NCBI GenBank assembly: GCA_028753945.1
Contig: JAPNXP010000011.1
Coordinates: forward strand, 1,302,001 to 1,366,000
DNA length: 64,000 nucleotides
Direction: 5' to 3'
Source: Hexactinellida sp. DTS-2022
Lineage: Eukaryota; Porifera; Hexactinellida
Numbering within the stretch: position 1 is the first letter of the stretch; the number at the start of each line of letters is the position of its first letter. The translations under genes and the position numbers were made by a program. The notes under the pieces are model-generated. The model did not search any database. It saw nothing but the letters and a program-made list of their open reading frames with translations, and was not told the origin of the DNA. This document shows positions 11,811 through 22,945 of the stretch, piece after piece.

Positions 11811-12354
11811 TTAGTCTGAAAAACTATTCGCCCTTGTTATGAACATTTGTGCACAGGCCATGGGTATATCGGATCCAGAATCAAGAATTCCCTCTCATTA
11901 CACATACCAGGTTCTGATACCTACGGTGAGTGTATATTTATTAATCAACTATAGTGATAGTTTCAAATACTAAGATCTTTTTCACGTTTCCTTCAAGCAG
12001 AATTGAAATAAGTAGTCGAGTTACAGAATAGTAATAAGAATTTCTCTGTTCTTACATTTTGTAAATTATAGATCGATTTACTCTTCACTACAGAATTGAA
12101 AAGTACCGGAGGAATAAGCATTACAGGTACGAATTCAACGTTCTTACTAGTAATAGTTATTAAAATGTTGTAAATTGAGTTAATACTACCAATATTATTA
12201 ATCGATAAGATTAAAGTTATTTATATTTATGCTGTAATTTTTAGGATTATACGCCAAAGAAACAATACTAGAAGGTAAAATTTCAGGCTCATAACTACAC
12301 AGCGGATTGAATCATGTATAGACTCTCTTCAATATCATTTAAATTTTATTATTC

Positions 12355-13840
12355 TAGATTATTTGAGCAGATGTTTACCATGGGGAGGCAAAAAGGATGC
12401 AGTTTTTCTGACAAATACATGCCCAATAGACAATTTCTTGACAAGCATTTCTGTTTGCAGTGAAGAGATAGATAATGCTATTGCCTTTTCTGAATTTATT
12501 TCACCAAATTCAATTATTCAGCAAATAAGGAATCTTCTCAGCTTGAAGGTTACAGTTGAGAATTTATTGTAATAATGTATTATTTTCCATATAGAATCGA
12601 ATAGTAGCCACTCCAAAAGTAGCAAATAGAAGATTTTTTACCGCTGCCCAAAGTAAATATCTTTATCTAATATAAGCCTCAATACGATTATCAACCGATT
12701 ATAATAAATAAATTGTCATAAAATGTCCTATTCTCGAAATTCATAAATTTTTTTTGATTTGAATATGGCGAAAAAACAATAATCGCCTAGCTACTAATAG
12801 AGTAATTACGGTATATATTATACTAGATATGAATAACTTAATATACTCTCATTTTATTATATTCATATAGGATTTTATCTCAGCGAAATTAGACTTGGCT
12901 CGATGTATGGGATTTAAGGATCAACATTATTTAGACCTTTTCGGAGGTGAAAATAAGTTAATTCGTGTCCTCAGAAAGATAAATTTTTCATCAGATTCTT
13001 ATAAACTTGATTATCATGCACTCTATGTAATCAACATTTCATTCGCGCCAAAGACATTGGATTGTTGAGGTTAAAACCACTCATTCAAATACTATATACG
13101 TAGTACATTTAATATACGTATTGAGTTAATATTCATAGTTTAATTAATGCATGTTTTGAATATCAACAGTAATTGATATGTCGCGTTTCATATGTGATTA
13201 ATTTATAGCCATCCAAAGAACGACATAGCACAGAGTCTAGATAATAAACTCAAGCAACAGAGATGCATCATGTAAGTATTCGCTTATATTTAATGGAACA
13301 TAGAACAACAACAACAACAACAACAACATTATTATAGTTCATCTCTTTATTTCATTTAGACAAACTTGCCGAGGAATCTGTAATGTTGATTTCACACATT
13401 CTGTTTTCGCATCAGTTCCAACGATGTTGTTCATAGAAAGCGCAAAAACTGGACTGTAAGTACTTGATGTTTATATATATTCATATTAGATACTTACTAA
13501 AAATTTGAAACACTTTGGTTTTATAATCTGTAGCGTTCTTAAGTCAAGCTGGCTTTCTGAGTATTTACTTGTTTCATCTGGCAAAAATACGCTGAAGTAA
13601 GTTATTAGTATTGCTATAACTATTTTTTGGTAATTAATGTTTACTTTTCTAAAATTTAGGTATAGGGTATTTTACTATTCGATCTTTAATTCAGTCAAGC
13701 TTCATTTTACGATGAATATTCAGACTAGAGAAGGGTGGTTTGTGTATGATGGACTTGACAAGGACTTCCTACTAACCAAATCGCAGAAAAATATTATTTT
13801 GAGAAAAGCCAGAAGATTAATCTCGTTTGCTATATTTTAG
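12355..13840 (+). pseudogene. Family A 3' region, USP-like Cys-protease signature
   Basis: A segment at 12363-12550 reads CLPWGGKKDAVFLTNTCPID followed by NFLTSIS. The Cys at 12420-12422 sits in a TNTCPIDNFLT context, resembling the Cys box of ubiquitin-specific proteases (GNTCYLNS). About 1.3 kb downstream, after short introns, 13637-13840 reads KLHFTMNIQTREGWFVYDGL, resembling the USP His box (GHYTAYV...WYxFDD), with the His at 13703-13705 and an Asp in YDGL. Between them CRGICNVDFTHSVFASVPTM lies at about 13370. This could be a deubiquitinase-like domain carried by the transposon. That is inference from two motifs only. The region is fossil. Confidence 0.45.
13301..13327. repeat. (CAA)n microsatellite
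   Basis: About nine CAA units inside an apparent intron of the family A element. Confidence 0.9.
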
Positions 13841-14954
13841 TTGGGAAAGACAATTTGCAATATTGATTATTCATTTTATTTCAAGTAAATGTTGTGTTTT
13901 TGAATAGTAAATTCCTAGGTGTACACTAGGATATTAAGAACATTTAACTTTCATTTCCTATTTAACTGGAGTTTCCAAACATATTTTCTGAATGCTTATT
14001 TAATCTCTAAGATAATTAGTGACCACTTCTATAATAGAAATGTTTTAAGAGCAGATTTATTAAGAAAAACTCAACTCCAAGTAGAGGCTTTCAGATAGGG
14101 GATCTCTGGGGGGGGCCAGGATGGATGTTAGGGGGGGGGCAGCCTCAAAAGAGGGGGGGATATTCATCATGAAGATTGTCGAAATATACCAAAGTCATTT
14201 ACTGTAAATATCAACAACCAAAACTACTTCGCACAGAGGGGAGCTTAGAACGATACCCAGACCCTTTGACTCTAAACTTAGTCTCAATTCCCCCACTATT
14301 TGTTACTACTTGTTTTATTATTACGTATAGTCGGTATAGATATTTATTTATTCTTCATTTCTTGTAAGTGTTTATTAATACATTTAACTGTCTCTTATTT
14401 GATTCTAAATAGGTCTAAACTAATCGTATGCAATACTATGCATTATATACCTAGATATTATTATTGAATATTCAGCATAACCATTAAATAGCTACGATAG
14501 TAAATTAGTAATAGTAGATTATCTAAGTAACTAACCAATCCCTGGTCAAAAAATTTAGAAGCGCGGGATTGGCTTAGTGTATAGATGCTATGACTCTCAA
14601 TGCAAAATTGCAAACACTGCACCTGGGAGAGTAAGACAAATTTTTATTTCTAGAATAAGAAGTTGGACTGTAGTATTAGTTAATTAACCTACAAATACAG
14701 TCAAATGTTCCACTAGATTAGAAATAATTAGCTCAATTGTGACTTGTAATAATTACAGTTGAACATGCCTAACAGCCAGTACAACCAGGATTTGGTTAAT
14801 CGGTTAACGGTTACAGAATTTATTTACTAGTTAACAGATCTCTTAAATATTTGCAGTATTATTGCGTAATTAATGTATAAGAGATTACACTTTTCAGAAT
14901 TGGTCACAATATTACAATTATATATCATTTTAGACAACTTAGTTTCGAAGATAC
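13841..14954. other. 3' noncoding part of the family A element
   Basis: No coding segment was recognised. It contains a G-rich patch at 14106-14157 (runs of 7-9 G), perhaps an end of an hAT MITE like that at 6810. A tRNA-like stretch at 14563-14633 is discussed under rejected items. Confidence 0.5.
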
Positions 14955-15741
14955 AGCCGGACATATTTTTACAGCCGGAAATATTTTTACAAGGTATCCA
15001 TGGTTTTGTAAAAATATGTCCATATAAATAGCTGGACATATTTTTACAGCCGGACATATTTTTACGAAACAGGCCTATCTCGTTTCATTTGAACATTATT
15101 ATTTTTATTATTCAAATAGGTTATTTTAATTTTTAATCATTTTAAATGTTATGATGCATTCTAACTAAATGTATACCAATCCACCAAAACTATTTGAAGA
15201 ACTGAATTTTTATTTATGAATTACAATATACTTCTCGTTTGCGTAATAAATCCTGCCGGATTAAACTACTCTCAAATGACTTTATTCTAATATAATTATA
15301 AATATCATAACATTATGAAGATTTCACAAGCAGTGTGAGTAGTATAATGTAATACTGTTTGTTAGATTAGTGATGATTATAATTATATAATTTTAGACAC
15401 TAACATTATAGTATGTATTGTTATTTGAATTTATTTATTGTATTTAACAGATATTTCAGGAATTCATCCAGAAATTGGGTACAGACAATCGTAGCACTCG
15501 TGCTTACCACCCGATGGCTAACGGCTTAGTCGAAGCGCACAACAAGATTCTGAAACAGTTAGTATTTTGTAATATAATTTTAAGACCCATTTACGAATTA
15601 TTCATATAGAAATTTAGAAAACTGATTAAAATGGAGAGCCAGATAGGGGATCGTTAGTTGAACTGATGACGATATTTAATTCATACAAACACACAGTCTA
15701 TCTTGTTACTAATGTTCGATTCATTCTTTCGATTATAATTA

Positions 15742-15915
15742 CAGTCAACATCCGGTAACTCGAACCCTCAGGGGAATGAAAAATCCGTTCGAAATAACGA
15801 ATGTTCGAGTTAACGGGCATTCGAGTTACCGGATGTTGACTAAGGGGAAATGAAAATTCGTTCGAGATAACGAATGTTCGAGTTAACGGGCATTCGAGAT
15901 ACCGGATGTTGACTG
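15742..15915. mobile_element. Small Tc1/mariner-type MITE with duplicated right end
   Basis: The termini are CAGTCAACATCCGGTAACTC and an inverse, flanked by TA at 15740-15741 and 15916-15917. The right-hand sequence (AACGAATGTTCGAGTTAACG...GGATGTTGACT) is present twice in tandem. It lies in an apparent intron of family B. Confidence 0.85.
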
Positions 15916-16722
15916 TATTTTCATAATTATTATCTCTGTAATTAGTGCATCTATAAAGAAGGATGATAAGATAATCTATACCAACATGCCAAAACAAAGA
16001 AGCAAACGAAACATCTTGGGCCTTACACGGTGTCGAAAGCAACAGAAAGCCATGTTACAATTTCTAAACAGAATTAGGAACGAAGGACAAAAAGTTTCCA
16101 ATCGATATCACAAGACCTTACTTCGAAAGATCCTCTAGTGACTAGTCCTAAGAAACTAAGAATAAAGTAATGCTCGATACTAGCATTGGAATCAACACCT
16201 CAGAGGAAAATTCATTGTGATTGAGTTGTTATTTAAAAGATAAAATAGTGTTAATAGTAAATATTCCTTTTTTAGATGTACCAGAATCTTTTCGGATTTT
16301 CGACGGAATCTATATTTCAACACCTTAATAACTTAAAAGTAAGGTTCCGTTCTCACCTATACTGTCTAATTAATTGAGTGTAATCATTATTGACACTCAT
16401 TGTTATTTTCGCTTTACACCTTCAATTGACGTCAATCCAGATATTTGTAACATTCCGTAGATTTTTCTTACAATGTTGTCATTTGTAGGAAATGCTAATG
16501 CAGAATATACTTGGGCAGAACTTCATTTACTCCTCTGCATGAAGAGCTGCACCACTTGTTATACAAAGCGCACAGCTACACTCCCAACACGATGTTATTC
16601 AAGTATTTGGATGGTGGAAAAGAAGAGGAAGTTGTAAGTTAGCAATGATTCATACGATAACTACAAATTATCATTTTACCCATTTATTGTAGAAGAAAGA
16701 TATTATGGAGATTACTTTATTA

Positions 16723-17042
16723 TAGGAAATTAACGCGCCATTAAATTAACGCGAATTTCTCCAAATCGCGTTAATTTCCATGACCTTAATTTCATGCTAT
16801 TTAGAAAAATTATACAATTGATGGACAAACTAACGAGCTACATATTTTAAGATGCGCAACTAGTTTGAAAGGATGTAAAATGTATATCAAGTAGATCGGA
16901 AGCCTTTTTGGGAACAATAATAGTATTAAATCAGGAGATTAATAATCCCGAAATTTTTTAATAAAATTTATCCGCGTTAATTTCATGTATTTGAAAATGT
17001 TCAGCTCCAATTCGCGTTAATTTCCTTCGCGTTAAATCCCTA
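16723..17042. mobile_element. MITE with TAGG...CGCGTTAA ends, TA target
   Basis: The ends TAGGAAATTAACGCG and the inverse of TAGGGATTTAACGCG are flanked by TA. Further copies of CGCGTTAATTTCC lie inside both ends. It has no coding capacity and lies within the family B fragment. Confidence 0.82.
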
Positions 17043-17545
17043 TAATAAGGTATACTCGGATGGAAAACAGATCTCTACTCCACCCAGCTATACAGATACC
17101 CAACGTGCTAGATACACACACAAAATACTGTATTTCGTGGTAAGTTAAAATAATCTAACAATACACTCATACAACTCAAATTCAGTTAAATGAGTATATT
17201 TGCATACGTACCTTTGAAAGCGGGGTTTAACATTAAAATTATTCTTATATTAATTAAATTGTAAACAAATTAATATTCTTAAGGAATGCAGTATCTAAAC
17301 ACAATGCTAAGGGAATCATTCACGACGCAGTTCCGCTCCGTAATCCTTACGACACACCAATGGACCCAAGGATCACTGTGATAGATTAAAATTGGCAGCG
17401 TAGTAAATGTGATATGTTGGGGATATCATTTGAATCAGTTTGCAGACAACCATATATTAGCGTTGGGAAGTTACTTAGCAGTTTTGAACCTTGGGAAACG
17501 AAACATACCGATGGTGTTTGTCTATTTCGATGAATATCTAAATTA

Positions 17546-18470
17546 ATTACTAGGAGTGACCATAAGTCGTAAGAAATCTAGGAATATTATATATTATTGA
17601 AATTCAGGAGAAATAAAAAGGTTTAAACATTTTTTAAAAATCGTTTTATTTCACAAAAACTAATTTTGTTTCTATTATTTTGTTAATCGTAATCAGATAA
17701 GGTAGCGTTGGCTATTGACGTAAATGACACTGTGTACATGTATTATATTTTCGTATGTTGGCTATCAAAGTTATATAACTATAAGTAATAGCTAACAAAC
17801 CTATCTAATTTATATGTTACTACTCCATTGCCTACGCCTCCTGGCCTCCCTCAACCTCCACCTCCTACTCCTCCTCCCCAACAATAATCCTCGGAGAGTT
17901 AAAATCTCCCCTTCGAAACGAACTGTAGAAAGGCTGAAATGCAACAAATCTTTTAACCAGTCCATCAGTGCTATCGAGACACATAAGCCCGTAAATAGCG
18001 CTACTGTAGCTCTCGCAAAGGCTCCACCTTACCCGAAGGTTATTCAAAAAAGCTCTTCAGTCCCTGATAAAGGCACACCCTCTCCTCCATCTCCCTCCTC
18101 TCTCCTTCTCACTTCCGAATTTGGGGTTTATATATTAATTTTTTGTATAATGAGTTTTTATTTAGTTTATCTATTTATCATTATGTTTCATTTAAATTAA
18201 ATTAGAATATTTATTCTGTTTGTTTGTAATTGTTATTTTTGTTTATAATTAATTAAAGTTGTGCCCCTGCAATTGTTAGAATTATAACCATTTGCTGAAT
18301 TGGCAAATCATTAGATTAGGAAAACTAGTCAAATCAGATATACACTGGAAATTGGGTTCTGGTATAACTTGCTATAATTATCAGTTATTTAATTAATTAA
18401 TTAAAAAGGGATAAATATTGCGGATAGAATATAAAATAGAGTGAAAGACGTTCAAAACAGGTAATCACTC
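17546..18470. other. Spacer, nothing recognised
   Basis: A pyrimidine-rich stretch (17814-18120) gives a low-complexity reading frame that I do not believe is a gene. No element ends were recognised. Confidence 0.45.
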
Positions 18471-18906
18471 ATAAATTGTTATATACCAGCGTCTCAAAAC
18501 AATACATAATAGCACATCTATGTCTCTGGTTTATCATTACTATCGTCTCAAAATTGTTAGAATCTTTAATTCATAATGAAAAAGTGATATTAAGTAGAAA
18601 ATTACTTCTATAGTAGTGTCTCAAAATCCCACGAGTCTCAAAATATCACTGTATAAATTCTAGTAGCACATCGATGGTTTGCTAATACAATGTCTCAAAA
18701 TCTCACGCGTCTCAAAATTATATTATTCTTAAATTCATAATAAAAAATACAAATAAGCCAAAATTTCCTTTTATAGAGTCTCAAAATATCACTGTATAAT
18801 TTTGTAATAGCACATTCATGGTGTATAGAGTGTATCACATAGGCGTCTCAGAATCTCACGCGCCTCAAAATATCATGCAACAGACCTAGCAAGCGAAGCG
18901 CGCTAG
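18471..18906 (+). mobile_element. Helitron-like 3' part with GTCTCAAAAT repeats
   Basis: The sequence ends GACCTAGCAAGCG then AAGCGCGCTAG (18903-18906), matching the 3' ends of the Helitron-like copies at 27078 and 38957. Upstream is an irregular array of GCGTCTCAAAATATCAC-like units. The same units occur at 34160-34325 and once near 29130. The 5' end was not identified. Confidence 0.5.
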
Positions 18907-19157
18907 TATATATATATATATATACACACATCACTTACATGTACATGTATTTTATTGCTGTTAAGAGTCAATATTATATAGCCTAAATTTGAATTTATAT
19001 ATACATTCTATGCGAAATGGAGACGAAACAATAATTATACTGTCTAGAATACGTTATTATAACCTACATTAAACTATTAAAACCATATATCGATATATTT
19101 TGTAATAAAATAGTTAGGTAGATTCCGACATTCCTGGTTCAAAATCCACAAGTTACA

Positions 19158-19325
19158 GTGAGGCCTTATGTATAGTAGGCTATGATAAAATCAATTTCAG
19201 TAGGGTTTCAGTTACAGTTTAATTCCAGTTTCAGTTCGCAGCACTACGAGTCACCGAGTAACCTGACTGGTGACAAAATCCACTGACTCTAGTCACCGAG
19301 TCATTTGTGTTGTTACAAAACATTT
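19158..19325 (+). repeat. Duplicated junction of hAT right end and GAGTCAC element
   Basis: 19187-19246 matches the right end of the BED-type hAT at 3940-4001, and 19247-19325 matches the flank 4002-4080, including the 8-bp target duplication CGAGTCAC. The same insertion junction is thus present at two loci. Directly upstream, 19158-19185 (AGGCCTTATGTATAGTAGGC) resembles a degraded P-1 terminus. Confidence 0.75.
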
Positions 19326-19472
19326 TACGTGATAACTTGTAGAGGAGTGCGGATTTTGTGCTAATTACCTAAGTTGTTTCGGTTGCCAAAAGTATCACAC
19401 ATGATAAAGATTATATATATAATTCTTTATTTGTCAATCAACACAAAAATGCAGATAATATACATATTCTAT
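19326..19472. other. Short spacer before the Academ element
   Basis: A/T-rich; nothing recognised. Confidence 0.4.
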
Positions 19473-21457
19473 TAGTGCAGCAGACTAGCCACAAATATAC
19501 AAGGTATTGTGCATTGTATGGTACAAGCTTGAAATTTTAGACAATGATTCTATAGGCCATGAAGTTCATTTTAAGATCGGGACCCATATTGAAGGTCACC
19601 TGTATTGACCTTGGCGCCTATTTTGGTTTCTCACCTTTCCATATATGGTAATGTTGTAAATAACTCCTATTATGTTCTAGCTAGACATGAAAAATGTATT
19701 ATTGTCGACTAGGAAGTTATATATGGGGAGACGATTGGTTCTATTGAATTTACATAAATATGTATGGACATTGCTTTTGCGGTTTCACACCTGTCCATAT
19801 ATGGTAATGTTATGAATAACTCGTATTTGGTTCTAGTTAGACATGAAAAATGTATTATTGTCGACTAGTAAGTGATATCATATCATAATGGGGAGTCGAT
19901 TGGTTCTAATGAATTTACTTAAATATGTATGGACATTGCTTTTGCGGTATCACACCTGTCCATATATGGTAAACTATAAGAACTCGTATTTAATTAAAAT
20001 TAGACATTAAAACAAACGAAGAGAGTTGTTAATAAATTGTATTCGGTTACAGTTAGAGATTAAAAATGTCCTTTATCTCTTGAATATTCAGGTAGTGTTG
20101 GGTAGAGAGTTTTGCAGAGTACCTCTTCATTTCCTTTCTTTGTACAATGGCCAAGCGTTTTATGTTGATAGAACCTGCTTCAAGCAATTCAAAGCATCCA
20201 AAAGTAATTGCAGCCAGAAAGACACTGGCCATGCTCTTCAGAATCCCTGAAGAAAAATAAAACCAGTAGTTGGAAGTGGATATGCGTCCTTAGCAATTAA
20301 CCTCAATGAATTTAAGAAACTCGGATGCTTGCCCATGGAATTTGACTTTGAAAGACTTGATAATGGAAGTGGCATAGAAGCAACTCTAGATACAAATTTC
20401 GTTGATGGCACAAAACATGTTTGCTAAATTTCAGCGATATGAAGTTAGAACGTGCTTTAAGGAAACAGACTGTGAAGGACACACCTTCTCCTTCAATCCT
20501 TCATACACGCAGTACAGGTCAACCTAAATCGATTCAACCAACATGTTTCTTCTGTGAAGAACCAGCAGGACGAACGAGTCTTCGCCAAGCTTCAACCTTT
20601 GACATTGACTTGCGAGTCCGTAAGTGTGCACATGAACTCAAAGATACTAAGCTTTTGGCCAAGTTAGCTCCGGGAGACATGATAGCAATAGAGGCAAAAT
20701 ATCATGCTAAATGTCTTGTAGCCTTCTATAAGAAGGCATCAAGGGCTGATATCAGCAGAAATAGTGACATAACTGATGCTGATTTGCATGGCATAGCATT
20801 CGCACAGTTAGTGGCATACATGGAAGACTTCCGCAAGGCGGGAGACACTGCTCCTGTCTTTGAATTAACCGGTCTGGTAGAGCTGTACTCAACAAGGCTC
20901 AATCAGTTAGGGCCAGTGTGCACAATCGAATTCATAGCACAAGACTGAAAATCAGATTATAAGCAGCATTTCCTGATCTCACCGTACACACAGAGGGCCG
21001 CGGCATACTCCTTACGTTTGACCAGCATCTCGGGGATGCGCTCAGGAAGGCATGTGACCATGATACTGAAGCTCTATACTTGGCAAGGCTGCTCAGATTG
21101 TGCGCCAAGAAATGTTCAATCGAAAGTTCTCTTTTAATGGGTCATTCGAGAAAGGTTGTCAACAAAGAGGCCATCCCAACATCTTTGTTGGCTCTCGTAA
21201 ACATGATACAAGAAGGGCCAAACATCAAACACCAGGCACAGTTGGGTACTTCATTGAATACAAGTGCTGCTCTTTCTATTTCTCAGCTATTGATGTTCAA
21301 CAGCGTAAAACATACAAGGTCTGCCAAATCAACCAGCTCAGCACACCATAGTCGAGACCGGGAAAGTCCTCTTCCAATAAATATAGCTCTTAAAATTCAA
21401 GGCCTCACACGCAAGAGAACTCTGGTTGACACTTTATTTAGTCTGTGAATGTGTATA

Positions 21458-22093
21458 CAGGGGCGCCGAAAGTGGGGTGGAAGGGTGGGTGTGGACCCAC
21501 CCTAAAATTATTTAGGGTAGGTTTAACCCACACTGTTAATACTCAATATCCCAATCAATATTTTTATTCAGTTGACCAAAGTAATTGCTGTTATCCAAGA
21601 TCCAATTTTTTTAAAGATTTGTTCACAATTTGTATCCAAATTTTTGTAAGTTCATAGACAATCAGAATGTATAACAAGTATATGTTATCTATAACCCCTC
21701 TGGAGGTTTCTAATTAATGATTATATATAATTTCTTTTAGTTACACGTTTTTTTTCTAACGAACACTAAGGCTAAAGTTCCTTTTTTATTTTGTCAATTT
21801 CAGCGTCAAAGTTCCTTATCAGTTCCTTAATTCTTTGGGCTTAATTGACATTGTAACGTTTCTATTTGACAATATTGAATTAATCTTATAGAAATGATTT
21901 TAGTAAATTTAGAAATAAATTATATGTTCGTAAATGTAATAATGAATTCTATCTCAGCCTGGAGTTCCTTATAAAGGTATTCCTTATAAACAAAAACGTG
22001 TATTCTCGTTATTAGTCTTAGTGAAAAAATATTTAATTTTATGTATAACGGGAAGTATACCCACCCTGATACAAATGAGTTCCGGCGCCCCTG
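21458..22093. mobile_element. hAT-type MITE (CAGGGGCGCC ends) inside the Academ transposase
   Basis: The element is 636 bp, with ends CAGGGGCGCCGAA and the inverse of CAGGGGCGCCGGAA. A perfect 8-bp target duplication TGTGTATA lies at 21450-21457 and 22094-22101. It is noncoding. The Academ reading frame resumes directly after the duplication (SYDRVLQITADLAKG). Confidence 0.94.
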
Positions 22094-22871
22094 TGTGTAT
22101 ATCATATGACAGAGTACTACAAATAACTGCCGACTTGGCAAAGGGAATTTGTACAAGATTCGAAGCAGATGAGGTCGTGTGTCCACCCAAAATGCGTAAA
22201 GAACTCTTTACCATTGGTGCAGTTGATAACATAGGCCACAATCCAACTTCAACCTCTGCTCACGATTCATTTCATGGTACAAGTATTTCCATCATTCAAC
22301 ATTTGTCCCATGGATTAACTGGCATCATACGTGGTGATCTTTTCACTAATCAGGAGAAATCCTCGACCAAATCAATACCTCCATTAGCAGCAAGCTACAT
22401 ATCCGTACCTTCAGCTGCTCTGAAGACAAAGGTGTTCAAAGCACCGGTGTTTATGGGCATGTAAAGCCTCCAGAACTTCAGCTTGTAGCTAAAGCTAAAG
22501 AAGAAGAGACAGAGTGGCTGAACACAGCGATGACTGCACTATGGAAGGAAGAACTGGTCAATGGAGACTGGATTTCTTGCTCAGCATACCATGCTCACAA
22601 CCAGCAAAAAGCAATCCCTCCAGCTTCATTAAATGCCATTTTACCTCTCTTCCTGGACAATGCACACTCAGTGGCCATGATCAAACATTCCATGAACCTT
22701 GTCAATGCAGTTGTTCAGTTTCTCAATCCTGGTCAAGTCCCAGTCCTTGCTGCTGATCAGCCTTTGTATGCGATGGACAAACAAATACAATGGACATGGC
22801 CGTCTACACATAGAGAATACTCTTTCGTAATAATGTTTGGTGGCCTACATATCGAAATGGCAGTTTTGAAG

Positions 22872-22945
22872 GTAAGCATAGTATTCTAATTGGCTTTCAC
22901 TTCATTATACGTACTCTTAATAATGCATTTTCATTCCTTTTATAG
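22872..22945 (+). other. Intron in the Academ transposase
   Basis: GTAAGC at the 5' edge and TTTTATAG at the 3' edge. Removal joins MAVLK to LLGNWLEDSGW in frame, as in related proteins that have no gap here. Confidence 0.85.

Larger units (their letters stand above)
5151..15098 (+). mobile_element. Ginger-type integrase element, family A, with TIRs
   Basis: The left end (5151-5275) and right end (about 14955-15098) are inverted copies, for example ACGAGATAGGCCTGTTTCG near 5166 and its inverse near 15065, with repeated GGACATATTTTTACA motifs. Inverted rather than direct ends argue for a Ginger-like DNA element, not an LTR element. Parts in order: integrase zinc-binding region (5393-5695), catalytic-core region (6372-6685 and 10078-10145), integrase C-terminal region with GPY/F (10325-10960), acidic linker segments (11062-11810), and a Cys-protease-like region (12355-13840). 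Short GT-AG introns separate the segments. A nested MITE with a P element (6810-10069) interrupts it. Without that insert it is about 6.7 kb. It is broken, with a handful of disruptions. The target duplication is not resolved because the flanks are A/T repeats. Confidence 0.72.
15110..17545 (+). pseudogene. Integrase element family B, 3' fragment
   Basis: From about 15120 the sequence matches, inverted, the second family B copy around 32940-33430, and then its downstream part to about 30850. STRAYHPMANGLVEAHNKIL at about 15505 is the end of an integrase core. GPYTVSKATESH at about 16020 and PIDITRPYF near 16100 are a GPY/F-type C-terminal domain. Further matches to the other copy run from 16500 to 17540 (AEYTWAELHLLLC; DNHILALGSYLAVLNLG). 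With 4186-4556 this is one element split by family A. It is a broken, incomplete fossil. Confidence 0.68.

Noticed and set aside
14563-14633. tRNA-like stretch (GCGGGATTGGCTTAGTG..., about 70 bp)
   Set aside because: It has a weak A-box-like start, but no proper B box (GGTTCGAATCC) and no acceptor-stem pairing. It could be a decayed tRNA or SINE head, or chance.
5151-15098. LTR retrotransposon or endogenous retrovirus interpretation for family A
   Set aside because: Ends are inverted, many short introns are present, and no gag or reverse transcriptase motif was seen.
17814-18200. 128-codon open frame with Leu/Pro/Ser-rich product
   Set aside because: Low-complexity pyrimidine-rich DNA, no homology recognised, no splice or element context.
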